A stretch of 64,000 nt of DNA from Catellatospora bangladeshensis (GTDB lineage: Bacteria; Actinomycetota; Actinomycetes; Mycobacteriales; Micromonosporaceae). Below are positions 8,822-17,869 of this stretch, piece after piece; position 1 is the first letter of the stretch, and the number at the start of each line of letters is the position of its first letter. The stretch spans positions 43,613 through 107,612 of the forward strand of contig NZ_BONF01000044.1 of assembly GCF_016862575.1 (NCBI RefSeq). The letters are read 5' to 3'. The notes under the pieces were generated by a model. The model was not told where the DNA came from, ran no database searches, and was given only the letters and a program-made list of their open reading frames with translations. Made by a program: the position numbers and the translations under genes.

Positions 8822-11302
8822 TCAGGCGCCTAGTTGGCCTACGTCGGTGATGGTGAGGACGGCCTGGCCGGCCTCGTCGGAGGCGGCGAGGTCGACCTCG
8901 GCGGTGATGCCCCAGTCGTGGTGGCCGTCGGGGTCGTCGAGGATCTGGCGGACCTTCCAGACGTCCTTGCCCTGCTCGATGATGATGCGGGCGGGGCCGC
9001 GGGCGTCGGGGCCGATGCCGATCTCGTCGTAGAGGTCGAAGTACGGGTCGAGGGCGTCGCGCCAGGCGTCGCTGTCCCAGCCGGCTTCGGCGTCCAGCTC
9101 GCCGAGCAGGTCCCAGCGGCGGCGGGCGGCGAGCTCGACGCGGCGGAACAGGGCGTTGCGGACCTGGACGCGGAAGGCGCGGACGTTGCGGGTGACGGCG
9201 GGCGGGGCGGCCTCGACCGGCGGGGCGCCGGGGTTGGTGAGCTGCTCCCACTCGTCGAGCAGGCTGGAGTCGACCTGGCGGACCAGCTCGCCGAGCCACT
9301 CGATGACGTCGTGCAGCTCCTCGGTCTTGGCGTCCTCGGGGACGGTCTGGCGCAGCGCCCGGTACGCGTCGGCGAGGTAGCGCAGGACGAGGCCCTCGGA
9401 GCGGGCCAGGCCGTAGAAGCTGACGTACTCGGTGAAGGTCATGCCCTGCTCGAACATGTCGCGTACCACGGCCTTGGGCGACAGCCGGTGGTCGTCGACC
9501 CAGGGGTGGCCCTTGCGGTAGGACTCGAAGGCGACCTCCAGCAGCTCCTCGAGCGGCTTGGGCCAGGTCACGCCCTCGAGCAGCGCCATACGCTCCTCGT
9601 ACTCGATGCCGTCGGCCTTCATCTGGGCGACGGCCTCGCCCTTGGCCTTGTCCTGCTGGGCGTAGAGGATCTGCCGGGGGTCCTCCAGCACCGCCTCGAT
9701 GATCGACACGACGTCGAGCGCGTACCCGGGGGAGTTCCTGTCCAGCAGCTCGATGGCCGCCACCGCGAACGGCGACAGCGGCTGGTTGAGCGCGAAGCCG
9801 AGCTGGAGCACGTCGGTGACCCGGATGCGGCCGTCCGCGCCCTGCTCGACGATGCCCGCGGTGCGCAGCGCCCGGTAGATCGAGATCGCGCGGCGGATGT
9901 GCTTACGGCGCGCGGCGGGGGTCTCGTGGTTGTCGGTGAGCAGGTGGCGCATGTTGTCGAAGGCGTCGCCGCCGCGCTCGATGACGTTGAGCACCATCGC
10001 GTGGCTGACGTGGAAGCTGGAGGTGAGCGGCTCGGGCTCGGCGTTGACCAGGCGCTCGAAGGTGGGCTGCGCCCAGCCGACGAAGCCCTCCGGCGGCTTC
10101 TTCTTGACCAGCTTCTTCAGCTTCTTCGCATCGCCCGCGGCCTTGGCCACGGCCTTCTCGTTCTCGACCACGTGCTCGGGGGCCTGCACGATGACGGTGC
10201 CGAGGGTGTCGTAGCCGGCCCGCCCGGCGCGCCCGGCGATCTGGTGGAACTCGCGCGCCTTGAGCAGCCGCATGCGCTGGCCGTCGAACTTGTTCAGGCC
10301 GGTGAACAGCACGGTGCGGATGGGCAGGTTGATGCCCACGCCGAGGGTGTCCGTGCCGCAGATGACCTTGAGCAGCCCGGCCTGGGCCAGCTGCTCCACC
10401 AGGCGGCGGTACTTGGGCAGCATGCCCGCGTGGTGCACGCCGATGCCGTGGCGGACCAGGCGGGACAGCGTCTTGCCGAAGCCGGCGGTGAACCGGAAGC
10501 TGCCGATCAGCTCGGCGATGGCGTCCTTCTCCGCGCGGGTGCTCATGTTGATGCTCATCAGCGCGCTGGCCTGCTCCAGGGCCGCGGCCTGGGTGAAGTG
10601 CACGATGTACACCGGGGCCTGCTTGGTGGACAGCAGCTCCTCGATGGTCTCGTGCAGCGGCGTGGTGACGTACGAGTGGATCAGCGGGACCGGCCGCTCG
10701 CCGGAGCTGACCACGGCGGTGGGCCGCCCGGTGCGCCGGGTGAGGTCCTCCACGAACCGGCTGACGTCGCCCAGCGTGGCCGACATCAGCACGAACTGCG
10801 CGTCCTCCAGCTCCAGCAGCGGCACCTGCCACGCCCAGCCCCGGTCGGGCTCGCTGTAGAAGTGGAACTCGTCCATCACGACCTGGCCCACGTCGGCGTC
10901 CGGGCCGTCGCGCAGGGCGAGGTTGGCCAGGATCTCGGCGGTGCAGCAGATCACCGGGGCGTCGGGGTTGACCGCCGCGTCGCCGGTCATCATGCCGACG
11001 TTCTCCGGGCCGAGCGCCGCGCACAGCGCGAAGAACTTCTCCGAGACCAGCGCCTTGATCGGCGCGGTGTAGAAGGTGCGCTTGCCCTGGGCCATGGCCG
11101 CGAAGTGCGCGCCGAGCGCCACCATGCTCTTGCCGGAGCCGGTGGGGGTGCTCAGGATCAGGTTCGCCCCGGAGACGATCTCGATCAGCGCCTCCTGCTG
11201 GGCGGGGTAGAGCGAGATGCCCTGCTCGGACACCCAGGTGGAGAAGGCGTCGAACAGCGAGTCGGGGTCGATGTCGCGGGGGAGGTGGTCAGTGAGCGCC
11301 AT
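8822..11302 (-). CDS. DEAD/DEAH-type superfamily 2 helicase with DUF3516 C-terminus
   Basis: An 826-residue ATP-dependent helicase. Motif I is STPTGSGKSM (51-60), motif II is DEFH (144-147, in VVMDEFHFY), motif III is MSATLG, and motif VI is QIAGRAGRAGYDTLG. The long C-terminal half matches the DUF3516 region of a conserved actinobacterial helicase family related to Ski2/Mtr4-like enzymes. It probably unwinds RNA or DNA duplexes; the exact substrate is unknown. It is transcribed alone, 15 nt from the padR stop, on the same strand. The usual DExH alanine or cysteine is phenylalanine here. Confidence 0.9.
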   Translation of the reverse strand: MALTDHLPRDIDPDSLFDAFSTWVSEQGISLYPAQQEALIEIVSGANLILSTPTGSGKSMVALGAHFAAMAQGKRTFYTAPIKALVSEKFFALCAALGPENVGMMTGDAAVNPDAPVICCTAEILANLALRDGPDADVGQVVMDEFHFYSEPDRGWAWQVPLLELEDAQFVLMSATLGDVSRFVEDLTRRTGRPTAVVSSGERPVPLIHSYVTTPLHETIEELLSTKQAPVYIVHFTQAAALEQASALMSINMSTRAEKDAIAELIGSFRFTAGFGKTLSRLVRHGIGVHHAGMLPKYRRLVEQLAQAGLLKVICGTDTLGVGINLPIRTVLFTGLNKFDGQRMRLLKAREFHQIAGRAGRAGYDTLGTVIVQAPEHVVENEKAVAKAAGDAKKLKKLVKKKPPEGFVGWAQPTFERLVNAEPEPLTSSFHVSHAMVLNVIERGGDAFDNMRHLLTDNHETPAARRKHIRRAISIYRALRTAGIVEQGADGRIRVTDVLQLGFALNQPLSPFAVAAIELLDRNSPGYALDVVSIIEAVLEDPRQILYAQQDKAKGEAVAQMKADGIEYEERMALLEGVTWPKPLEELLEVAFESYRKGHPWVDDHRLSPKAVVRDMFEQGMTFTEYVSFYGLARSEGLVLRYLADAYRALRQTVPEDAKTEELHDVIEWLGELVRQVDSSLLDEWEQLTNPGAPPVEAAPPAVTRNVRAFRVQVRNALFRRVELAARRRWDLLGELDAEAGWDSDAWRDALDPYFDLYDEIGIGPDARGPARIIIEQGKDVWKVRQILDDPDGHHDWGITAEVDLAASDEAGQAVLTITDVGQLGA

Positions 11303-11317
11303 GGTCCGTAAATAGTC

Positions 11318-11851
11318 TCACGTGGCCAGCTCGACCAGCGCCTCCCGTAGCCATGCCCGCTCGGCGCGGCTGGTGGCGCGCGCCACGGTGAGCATGCCGC
11401 GGCGGAACAGGTCGGTCTGCTCGTCGGCGCGCTGCGGGCGCTCGCCGGCGTAGAAGAAGCTCGCGGGCGCCTCCAGGAAGTCCAGCCTCCGGCGCAGCAC
11501 GGCGGCCTGCGCGGTGCGGTCGCCGAGCCGGCCGAGGAAGGCCAGTAGCACGTTGAACCGGGTGCCGTCGGTGATGTCGAGTTCGGCGGGATTCCGCAGG
11601 CGGCGCTGGAGTTCCGCGCGCCCGGCGGGGGTCAGCTCCAGGGTGTGCCGCTGCGCCGCGGCCGCGCCGGCCTCGCGGCGGCGTTCGAGCAGCCCGGCCT
11701 TCTCCATCCGGTTGATCGCGGGGTAGAGGCTGCCGTCGCTGATCGGCCTGGCGTGCCCGGCCAGCTGCGCGATGCGGGTGCGCAGCTCGTAGCCGTGCAG
11801 CGGCTGCTCGGCCAGGAAACCCAGGATCGCGAGTTCGATCACATCCTGCAT
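11318..11851 (-). CDS. PadR-family transcriptional repressor
   Basis: A 177-residue protein whose N-terminal winged helix (MQDVIELAILGFLAEQPLHG followed by GSLYPAINRMEKAGLL) is the PadR signature. The C-terminal part is helical and suited to dimerisation. It is divergent from an alpha/beta hydrolase gene. Two copies of a near-identical palindrome (CCTCGATTCGAGG and CCTCGGATCGAGG) lie in the 70 bp between the genes and are likely its own operators. The ATG at 11851 was chosen because the conserved motif begins there; the open frame continues upstream through the operators. Confidence 0.88.
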   Translation of the reverse strand: MQDVIELAILGFLAEQPLHGYELRTRIAQLAGHARPISDGSLYPAINRMEKAGLLERRREAGAAAAQRHTLELTPAGRAELQRRLRNPAELDITDGTRFNVLLAFLGRLGDRTAQAAVLRRRLDFLEAPASFFYAGERPQRADEQTDLFRRGMLTVARATSRAERAWLREALVELAT

Positions 11852-11860
11852 TCTGCCTTG

Positions 11861-11904
11861 CCTCGATTCGAGGTATCCCGCTAACTTCATGCCTCGGATC
11901 GAGG
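11861..11904. promoter_or_regulatory. Twin palindromic operators between padR and the hydrolase gene
   Basis: CCTCGATTCGAGG (11861-11873) and CCTCGGATCGAGG (11892-11904) share the flanks TGC...GTAT and have centres 31 bp apart, about three helical turns, so two PadR dimers could bind one DNA face and shut both divergent promoters. Confidence 0.7.
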
Positions 11905-11921
11905 TATGGTGGGAGGGCGCG

Positions 11922-12716
11922 ATGGAGATCGAGGGCGCGTACGGGACGCCGCTGCACGTGACCGAGTTCGGCGGCGACGGACCAGGCATCCTGCTGCTGC
12001 ACGGACTGACCGATCACGCCGGGACGTGGGCGTCGACCGCGGCCTGGCTGACCGCGTACGGCCGGGTGGTCGGCTACGACGCCCGGGGGCACGGCCGCAG
12101 CGGGCGCCCCGACGGGCCATACCACCGGGATGCCTTCGTCGGGGACGCGGCCGCGGTGATCGAGCGGCTCGGGCTGGGACCGGCCCTGGTCATCGGGCAC
12201 AGCATGGGCGGGCTGACCGCCTGGCAGCTGGCCGGGCGGCGCCCGGAGCTGGTGCGCGGCATCGTGATCGGCGACATGAGCCCGGTCACCCCCGCCGACG
12301 GGCTGCGCCGCTGGCGCGACTGGCTGGACGGCTGGCCGGTGCCGTTCGCGTCGCTGGACGAGGTGCGCGCCTACTTCGGCGCGGACCGGCCCGCGCTCGG
12401 CGACGCCTTCGCCGAGGTGATGTGGCGGAGCCCTGACGGCTGGCGGCCGCTGGCCCAGCGGGCGCACGTGCTGGCGGCGGCCGAGCACTGGCAGGCCCGC
12501 GACCACCGCCCGGAGCTGGCCCTGGTGCGCTGCCCCGCACTGGTCGTCGCGGGCGGCCGCAGCGACGAGCCCCCCGCCGCCCAACGCGAAGGCGCGGCCC
12601 TCATCCCCGGCGCCCACTTCGCCCTGCTCCCCGGCTCCGGCCACGTGCTCCACCGCGAGGACCCCACCGGCTGGCGCGCCGCCGTCGAACCCTTCACCGC
12701 GTCCCTGCTCGCGTGA
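11922..12716 (+). CDS. Alpha/beta hydrolase
   Basis: A 264-residue serine hydrolase. LLHGLTDHAGTW forms the oxyanion region, VIGHSMGGLTAW holds the nucleophile serine, and GSGHVLHRED near the end holds the catalytic histidine; the acid is probably the Asp of VAGGRSDEP. The substrate is unknown. The ATG at 11922 has a strong ribosome site (GGGAGG at 11911-11916); an ATG at 11889 is in frame but lies inside the operator. Control by the divergent PadR gene is likely, so it may act on the aromatic or drug-like inducer that PadR senses. Confidence 0.85.
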   Translation: MEIEGAYGTPLHVTEFGGDGPGILLLHGLTDHAGTWASTAAWLTAYGRVVGYDARGHGRSGRPDGPYHRDAFVGDAAAVIERLGLGPALVIGHSMGGLTAWQLAGRRPELVRGIVIGDMSPVTPADGLRRWRDWLDGWPVPFASLDEVRAYFGADRPALGDAFAEVMWRSPDGWRPLAQRAHVLAAAEHWQARDHRPELALVRCPALVVAGGRSDEPPAAQREGAALIPGAHFALLPGSGHVLHREDPTGWRAAVEPFTASLLA

Positions 12717-12722
12717 AGATCG

Positions 12723-12800
12723 CGTCGATCTTGCACGAAGTGTTAGGGATATGCCCGGAAGGGGCGTGTCGTCCCCACAGTTCACGCAAGATCGACACGG
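12723..12800. repeat. Palindromic repeat family C, copy 1
   Basis: CGTCGATCTTGCACGAAGTG at the left faces ACGCAAGATCGACACG at the right. It starts 7 bp after the hydrolase stop. A second copy at 40252-40326 shares both arms. It is probably a terminator-like element between convergent genes. Confidence 0.7.
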
Positions 12801-12848
12801 GAGAGGGCGGGTCGCGACGGAGTCGCGGCCCGCCCCGGGAGCCCAGGG

Positions 12849-13103
12849 TCAGCGCTTGGGCTGGTTGTGCTTGGGCTGGTTGGACTTCTTGGACTTCATG
12901 GTGGTGGGCGAGGCGCCCTCGTGCTGCTGTTTGCGCTGCATGGTGGCGGTGGCCGCCTGTTCATGGTCGGCGCCGTCGTGGTTGGTGGTGTGCGCGCTCA
13001 TGCCGGCGGCCGCCTGGTGCTGCTGCGAGGCGCCCGTGTGCGGGGCGTTCTCGGCGCGGTCGGCGCGGGGGTTGCGGTCGGGTCGGTTGCTGTTCTTCGC
13101 CAT
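12849..13103 (-). CDS. Small basic Gln/His-rich protein, unknown
   Basis: An 84-residue low-complexity protein with a Lys/Arg-rich start (MAKNSNRPDRNPR), a Gln/His/Ala/Thr middle and a KSKKSNQPKHNQPKR tail. It is predicted to be disordered and could bind nucleic acid. A ribosome site GAGGAGG lies 11 nt before the ATG, which supports real translation. No domain is recognised; composition alone gives no function. Confidence 0.55.
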   Translation of the reverse strand: MAKNSNRPDRNPRADRAENAPHTGASQQHQAAAGMSAHTTNHDGADHEQAATATMQRKQQHEGASPTTMKSKKSNQPKHNQPKR

Positions 13104-13233
13104 TGCTGCGAGCCTCCTCGGGCTGGGCTCAGCTCCCTGCTGAGGCCCACGATCACGCTAAGAGAGCGGCGGTGGTCAAGGCGGCAGAATGGACATTCTT
13201 GGCGTACCGGTTGGTAACGAAGGGAAACCTCGC

Positions 13234-15243
13234 TCACACCTGGGACAGGGCGGGTGGGGCGGGCGCGGCGCGCCAGGCGAGCTTCGTGACGAGGCCGTCG
13301 AGGCGGCAGGTCCAGAGACGCCCGTCGACGCCCACGACCGCGGCGTAGGCGACTCCGGCGGCGTCCACGGCGACCGCGGGCGCGCCGGTGAACAGCACTC
13401 CCGATCCGTGCCAGACCGGGGGCTCGCCGGGCGGGTGCGGCTCGGTCACGTCGACGCGGCCCTCGTCGTTGCGGCGCACCAGCCGCAGCAGCCCGTCACG
13501 CAGCAGCCCGGCGACCGCGCCGGTGCCGCCGTTGGCCTTCACCGTCGCGGTGCCGGTGTCCTGCGCGATGGTCAGCGTGGCCCCGTCGGCCTGCCCGGCG
13601 ATCACGGGTCCGTCTCCGCCGGACACGGCGCGGACCACCGCCAGGGTGCCGTCCATGGAGCCGTGCAGCAGCGTCCGCCGCTTGCCGAAGCGGCCGCCGG
13701 GGCTCTCCCGTGCCCAGCACACCAGCTCGTCGTCGGTCACCGCGTAGAGGTCGGTGCGGGCGCCCGCGGCGACCGCGACCAGCGCGTCCCGGATGCCGCC
13801 GCCGTCCAGGCCGGTCCACGGGCCCCAGTCGCCGCCGGGGCCGGCGGTCCGCACGCTGACCTCCCGCGAGAAGTCGCGCACGAACACGGTCAGCCCGCCG
13901 CCCGCGTCCGCCACGGCGTACGGCATGCCCAGCTCGCGGGCTCGCACCGGATCGCCGTCCGCGTCCGGGTTGCCCACGTCGGTCCAGGTGAACCCGGCCC
14001 CGGGCCGCTCCTGCACCCCGTGCACGACCACCAGCCGCGGACCGGTCACGTCCAGGTCCTGGCGTACCCCGAACAGGTGCAGCCGGCCGTCGGGGGTGAC
14101 CACGGTGTCCAGGTGGGGCACCAGGTTCTGCCCGCCGACCGGCACCGGCGCGGCCCAGTCCGCCTCGCCCTCGCCGCGCCGCCACATCACCACGGTGCCC
14201 GCGAACACCGCGAACGCCGACAGCCCGCCCGCGTACGCGACCAGCCAGGCGGTGCCGCCCGGGTGGCGGTAGGTCTGGCTGCGGCCGTAGCGCTTGTTCC
14301 GGGCTCCGGCGCCCACCTGCAGGTCGCCGCAGCCGTACGGCACCGCGCAGGCGTGCCCGTCGGCCCACCCGTAGATGTCCAGATAGGAGAACTTTCGCTC
14401 GTACACGGCCGGGCTGAGATTGCGCGGCCAGTACTTGTTGAAGTAGCCGCGATAGCTCTGCACCTGCACGGCCGCCCCGCCCGCGGCCCGGTGCCGGCGC
14501 ACCGCCTCGTAGGCGAAGTACGCCGCGTACAGGTGGTCCTGGTGGTCGGAGTAGTCCGCGCCGTCGTCGGAGTCGTACCTCAGGTGCTCCGGGGCCGGGT
14601 CGAGGGTGCGCACCACCGTCGGCGCGGACGTGCTCAGCAGCGACGCCAGCACGGCGAGCACGTCGTCGCGGCGCAGCCGGCCCGGCGCGGGCAGCGGGCT
14701 GTCGGTGGGCCGCAGGTAGGGCTGCGCGTCGCGGCGCCCGTCCCACAGCCAGGCCAGGCGGTTCGAGCCGCCGTCCGCGGCGTCCAGCGGCGCCCGCAGG
14801 TTGAGGAACGCCAGGGTGACGTGCGGCTTCGCGACCAGCGTGGCCGTCTCGAAGACGACGTCGCCGGGCAGCCTGCGCACCTCGCGCCGCCACGCGGCGT
14901 CGCGGTCGCCGGTCGTCATCGCCGCGTACGCTGCCCGGATGCCGTACTGGCGCGCGGCGGCGTACCCCTCGAAGTCGGGCTTCTCGTCCTGCGGGGCGTT
15001 GACCCCGTTGGCCTCGCCCGCGGTGAGGTAGACGCTGGTCACCGGGCATCCCTCGGCCAGCGCCTGCAGCACGTCCGGGTTGAGGAAGTACAGGTCGTCG
15101 TCGGGGTGGGCGCAGACGTTCAGGAACGCGGCCTGCCGCGCCGCCTCGGCGGACCAGACGCGTTCCCAGGGGCGGCCCAGCCCCAGGGCGATCGCGCCGC
15201 CGCCGGCCAGCAGCAGGGCGCTCAGCGCGGTACGACGGTGCAA
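13234..15243 (-). CDS. Secreted or membrane-anchored PIG-L (LmbE) deacetylase with C-terminal beta-propeller-like region
   Basis: A 669-residue protein. An N-terminal signal with twin arginine (HRRTALSALLLAGGGAIALG) suggests Tat export or a signal anchor. The PIG-L metal site is complete: AHPDDD at 45-50 and DHQDH near 240, so N-deacetylation of a GlcNAc-like group is expected. Residues from about 300 to the end form repeated W/D-rich strands resembling a sugar-binding propeller. It follows the Stealth gene in the same reading frame, separated only by TGA and one codon, and starts at TTG; no other start is near. A joint role in surface polysaccharide modification is inferred. Confidence 0.87.
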   Translation of the reverse strand: MHRRTALSALLLAGGGAIALGLGRPWERVWSAEAARQAAFLNVCAHPDDDLYFLNPDVLQALAEGCPVTSVYLTAGEANGVNAPQDEKPDFEGYAAARQYGIRAAYAAMTTGDRDAAWRREVRRLPGDVVFETATLVAKPHVTLAFLNLRAPLDAADGGSNRLAWLWDGRRDAQPYLRPTDSPLPAPGRLRRDDVLAVLASLLSTSAPTVVRTLDPAPEHLRYDSDDGADYSDHQDHLYAAYFAYEAVRRHRAAGGAAVQVQSYRGYFNKYWPRNLSPAVYERKFSYLDIYGWADGHACAVPYGCGDLQVGAGARNKRYGRSQTYRHPGGTAWLVAYAGGLSAFAVFAGTVVMWRRGEGEADWAAPVPVGGQNLVPHLDTVVTPDGRLHLFGVRQDLDVTGPRLVVVHGVQERPGAGFTWTDVGNPDADGDPVRARELGMPYAVADAGGGLTVFVRDFSREVSVRTAGPGGDWGPWTGLDGGGIRDALVAVAAGARTDLYAVTDDELVCWARESPGGRFGKRRTLLHGSMDGTLAVVRAVSGGDGPVIAGQADGATLTIAQDTGTATVKANGGTGAVAGLLRDGLLRLVRRNDEGRVDVTEPHPPGEPPVWHGSGVLFTGAPAVAVDAAGVAYAAVVGVDGRLWTCRLDGLVTKLAWRAAPAPPALSQV

Positions 15244-15246
15244 AGG

Positions 15247-16974
15247 TCACCTGTCCTGTCGTGGTACGGCGGGCGGTGGCAGCTCCCACGGCGCGGCCAC
15301 GGGAAAGTACGCGGTCAGGAAGCCGTGCAGCAGGCGGTGGCGCTCGGCGCGCTGCTCCGGTGTTCCCTCCTCGTCATTGACGCAGAACACGTCATGGTCA
15401 CGCCGGGTGCGGATCCGGGTCAGCGCGGCCTTCGCCTCCGGGGCGGCCAGGCTGACGTAGGTGCTGCTGATGCGGTCGATGACGGCCCGTCCGGTGGCCA
15501 GCGCGTAGTAGTGGTACGCCGAGGACACCAGCGACAGGTCGGACGGGTCGCGGAACCGGTTGCCCGCGGTGCGCTCCAGCTCGGCGGCGTACCGCTCGCC
15601 CATCTCGGCCAGCACGTCGCGGCGCAGCGGGTGCGGCACGTGCTTCATCTTGTAGGTCAGGTGCCGGCCGAAGTCCCGCGCGATCAGCTCCCGGTTGTTC
15701 TTGCCCGCGGCCGTGGAGGCCAGATCGTGCCCGTCCACCGGCCCCGGATCGACCTTGCCCTTGGACGGGAACGACTTCGACAGGCCGTTGGGCTGGAAGA
15801 ACTTCAGCGGGGTGAGCGGCCGGCCGACGAACACGTCGTCGTTGAAGTAGACGAAGTGCTCGGCCAGCCCGTCGATGTGGTGCAGCCGGGTCTCGATCGC
15901 GTGCGAGTTGAACGTCGGCAGCCGCCCCGCCCCGCCGAACACCTCCTTGTGGCTCACCACGGTCACCCGCTCGTGGCAGCCGTCCAGCCAGGACGGCACC
16001 TGGTCGTCGGTGACCAGCCAGATCCGGCGCACCCACGGCGCGTAGAGGTGCAGCGAGCGCATCGAGTAGCGCAGCTCGTCGTGGTTGGCGAAGCGCGCGG
16101 CCCCGGCGGCCTGCGTCATCAGCGGTGCGCGCTGCTCGCCCAGGGCCGTGTCGCGCCGCGACCGCCAGGCCGGGTCGGCGTCGTCGACCCAGGTGTAGAC
16201 CACGTCCACCGGGAACGTGACGTCGTCCAGCAGGGTGCCCTCGAACTCGGTCCGGGTCGGCCGCTGCGGCTGCGGCCCGGCGTGCGCCGACGCCAGCCGG
16301 GTGAACTTCGCCTCGTCCAGGGTCACCCGCGGGCTGTCGGCAGGCACGAAGTCGGCGCACCGGTTGGGCCGCGGGGCGTGCAGCGGCCCCTGCGGGGTGC
16401 GCGACCACACCTCCAGATCGCAGCCGTGCTCCGGGCCGAACAGCAGATTGCCCGAGGGGTCGCAGAAGTACTGGATCAGGCGGATCACGCGCTGCCCGGA
16501 CAGCAGCCGCCACGCGTGGTTCGAGGTCGCGGGCAGCGGTGTGCCGACTCCGCTCTCGGTCACCGGCGCCACGAACAGCGGCCGGCGCAGCGCCTCGCGC
16601 CGCAGCGCGGCCCAGGCCTCGCGGCGCGGTCCCGAGCTGATCGCCACGGCGGCGGCCCGGTCGTCGTAGCCGCGTACGCAGAAGTGGTCCACCCCGGCGT
16701 CGGCGAGCACCGTCAGCACCGTCTCCAGGCAGCGCCGCCGCGCCTCCAGCGGGGTGATCCCGGGCACCGGCCGAGCCAGCACGGGCCCGTTCACGGTCGG
16801 CGTCAGGTGCAGCCCGTCCAGGCCGTACCTCCTGGTCAGGTGCCATCGGATCGCGGACCGCGCCCACCGCTCACCCGCCCCGTCCCGACCTTTGACACGT
16901 GGCAGCAGCAGGTCCACCGACCTGCGGGACAGACCGGCCAGCAGAGCGGACCGCGGAGGCACCCGGAAGATCAC
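15247..16974 (-). CDS. Stealth-family sugar-phosphate transferase
   Basis: A 575-residue protein with all four Stealth conserved regions: CR1 VDVVYTWVDDADPAW, CR2 FANHDELRYSMRSLHLYAPW and FVYFNDDVFVGRPL, CR3 around LTYKMKHVPHPL and CR4 near RDHDVFCVNDE at the end. Relatives transfer hexose-1-phosphate to capsule or wall glycans and include the human GlcNAc-1-phosphotransferase. A cytoplasmic role in making phospho-linked polysaccharide is likely. GTG 16974 is chosen because upstream codons have atypical low GC3; GTG 17010, with GGGAG 4 nt before it, is the alternative. The PIG-L gene follows directly. Confidence 0.88.
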   Translation of the reverse strand: MIFRVPPRSALLAGLSRRSVDLLLPRVKGRDGAGERWARSAIRWHLTRRYGLDGLHLTPTVNGPVLARPVPGITPLEARRRCLETVLTVLADAGVDHFCVRGYDDRAAAVAISSGPRREAWAALRREALRRPLFVAPVTESGVGTPLPATSNHAWRLLSGQRVIRLIQYFCDPSGNLLFGPEHGCDLEVWSRTPQGPLHAPRPNRCADFVPADSPRVTLDEAKFTRLASAHAGPQPQRPTRTEFEGTLLDDVTFPVDVVYTWVDDADPAWRSRRDTALGEQRAPLMTQAAGAARFANHDELRYSMRSLHLYAPWVRRIWLVTDDQVPSWLDGCHERVTVVSHKEVFGGAGRLPTFNSHAIETRLHHIDGLAEHFVYFNDDVFVGRPLTPLKFFQPNGLSKSFPSKGKVDPGPVDGHDLASTAAGKNNRELIARDFGRHLTYKMKHVPHPLRRDVLAEMGERYAAELERTAGNRFRDPSDLSLVSSAYHYYALATGRAVIDRISSTYVSLAAPEAKAALTRIRTRRDHDVFCVNDEEGTPEQRAERHRLLHGFLTAYFPVAAPWELPPPAVPRQDR

Positions 16975-17053
16975 GCCGTAATAACGATCCTCACCCCCGA
17001 AAGGCGACACCCCACTCCCTGCCAATCCCCTGAGAGGTGGCAGGCTGGGCGGC

Positions 17054-17869
17054 GTGTTGAGCGCGCGTGAGGTGGCCGAGGTCGAGGCGGCGGTGCGCCG
17101 GGTGGCCGCGGAGCAGATCCTGCCCCGGTTCGGGCGGCTCGCCGCCGCCGACATCGCGTACAAGTCCTCCGAGACCGACCTGGTCACCGTCGCGGACCGG
17201 GCGGCCGAGGAGGAGCTGGCCCGGCACCTGACCGCGCTGGTGCCCGGTTCGGTGATGGTCGGCGAGGAAGGGGTCGCCGCCGACCCGGGGCTGCTCGCCG
17301 CGATCGACGGCGACGCCCCGGCCTGGATCGTCGACCCGATCGACGGCACGCACAACTTCGTCAGCGGCAGCCCCCGCTTCACCACCCTGGTCGCGCTCGC
17401 GCACCGGGGCAGGCTGCTCGCGTCGTGGACGTTCGCGCCGGTCATGGACCTGATGGCGGTGGCCGTCGCGGGCGGGGGCGCCTACGTCGACGGCGAGCGC
17501 GTCCGGGTCCGTCCCGTGCCGCCGTCCCTGCGCCACCTCGACGTCTCCGTGTCCCCGCCGATCTGGTGGCGGCCCGCCGAGCGCGACGGCTTCCACCGCC
17601 TCGGGCGGCACGGCGTCGCGCTGTCCTTCTTCGACACCTCGGGGCTGGAGTACATCCAGCTCGCCAGCGGCCGCCGCACCGCCATGGTGATCACCTGGGA
17701 GCTGCCCTGGGACCACGCGGCCGGGCTGCTGCTGCACGCCGAGGCGGGCGGGGTCGCCATGACCGCCGACGGCGGCGAGGTGCGCATCGGCGGCGGCAAC
17801 CGGCTGCCGTTCCTGGTCGCGCCGGACGCCGAGACCGCGCGGCTGGTGCTGTCCGCGATCGAGGGCTAG
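17054..17869 (+). CDS. Inositol-monophosphatase-family phosphatase (SuhB/HisN type)
   Basis: A 271-residue Mg-dependent phosphatase. GEEG (70-73), WIVDPIDGTHNF (Asp94 and Asp97) and WDHAAGLLLHAEAGG near residue 219 are the metal-binding motifs of the family. Substrates could be inositol-1-phosphate, histidinol phosphate or a related sugar phosphate; motifs alone do not decide. It starts with GTG 80 nt from the divergent Stealth gene and ends by overlapping the convergent Nudix-fusion gene by 4 nt. Confidence 0.9.
   Translation: MLSAREVAEVEAAVRRVAAEQILPRFGRLAAADIAYKSSETDLVTVADRAAEEELARHLTALVPGSVMVGEEGVAADPGLLAAIDGDAPAWIVDPIDGTHNFVSGSPRFTTLVALAHRGRLLASWTFAPVMDLMAVAVAGGGAYVDGERVRVRPVPPSLRHLDVSVSPPIWWRPAERDGFHRLGRHGVALSFFDTSGLEYIQLASGRRTAMVITWELPWDHAAGLLLHAEAGGVAMTADGGEVRIGGGNRLPFLVAPDAETARLVLSAIEG

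Noticed and set aside
8834..11311. An 825-codon open frame opposite the helicase gene
   Set aside because: Same type of GC-driven shadow. The helicase motifs on the reverse strand are complete.
11889..11921. Start of the alpha/beta hydrolase at ATG 11889
   Set aside because: This ATG lies inside the second operator and has no ribosome site; ATG 11922 has GGGAGG at good spacing.
13189..17070. A 1293-codon open frame on the + strand across the PIG-L and Stealth genes
   Set aside because: It is an antisense shadow caused by high GC. The reverse-strand genes have clear catalytic motifs, while this translation is composition-biased (Gly/Arg/Val/Ala) with no domain.
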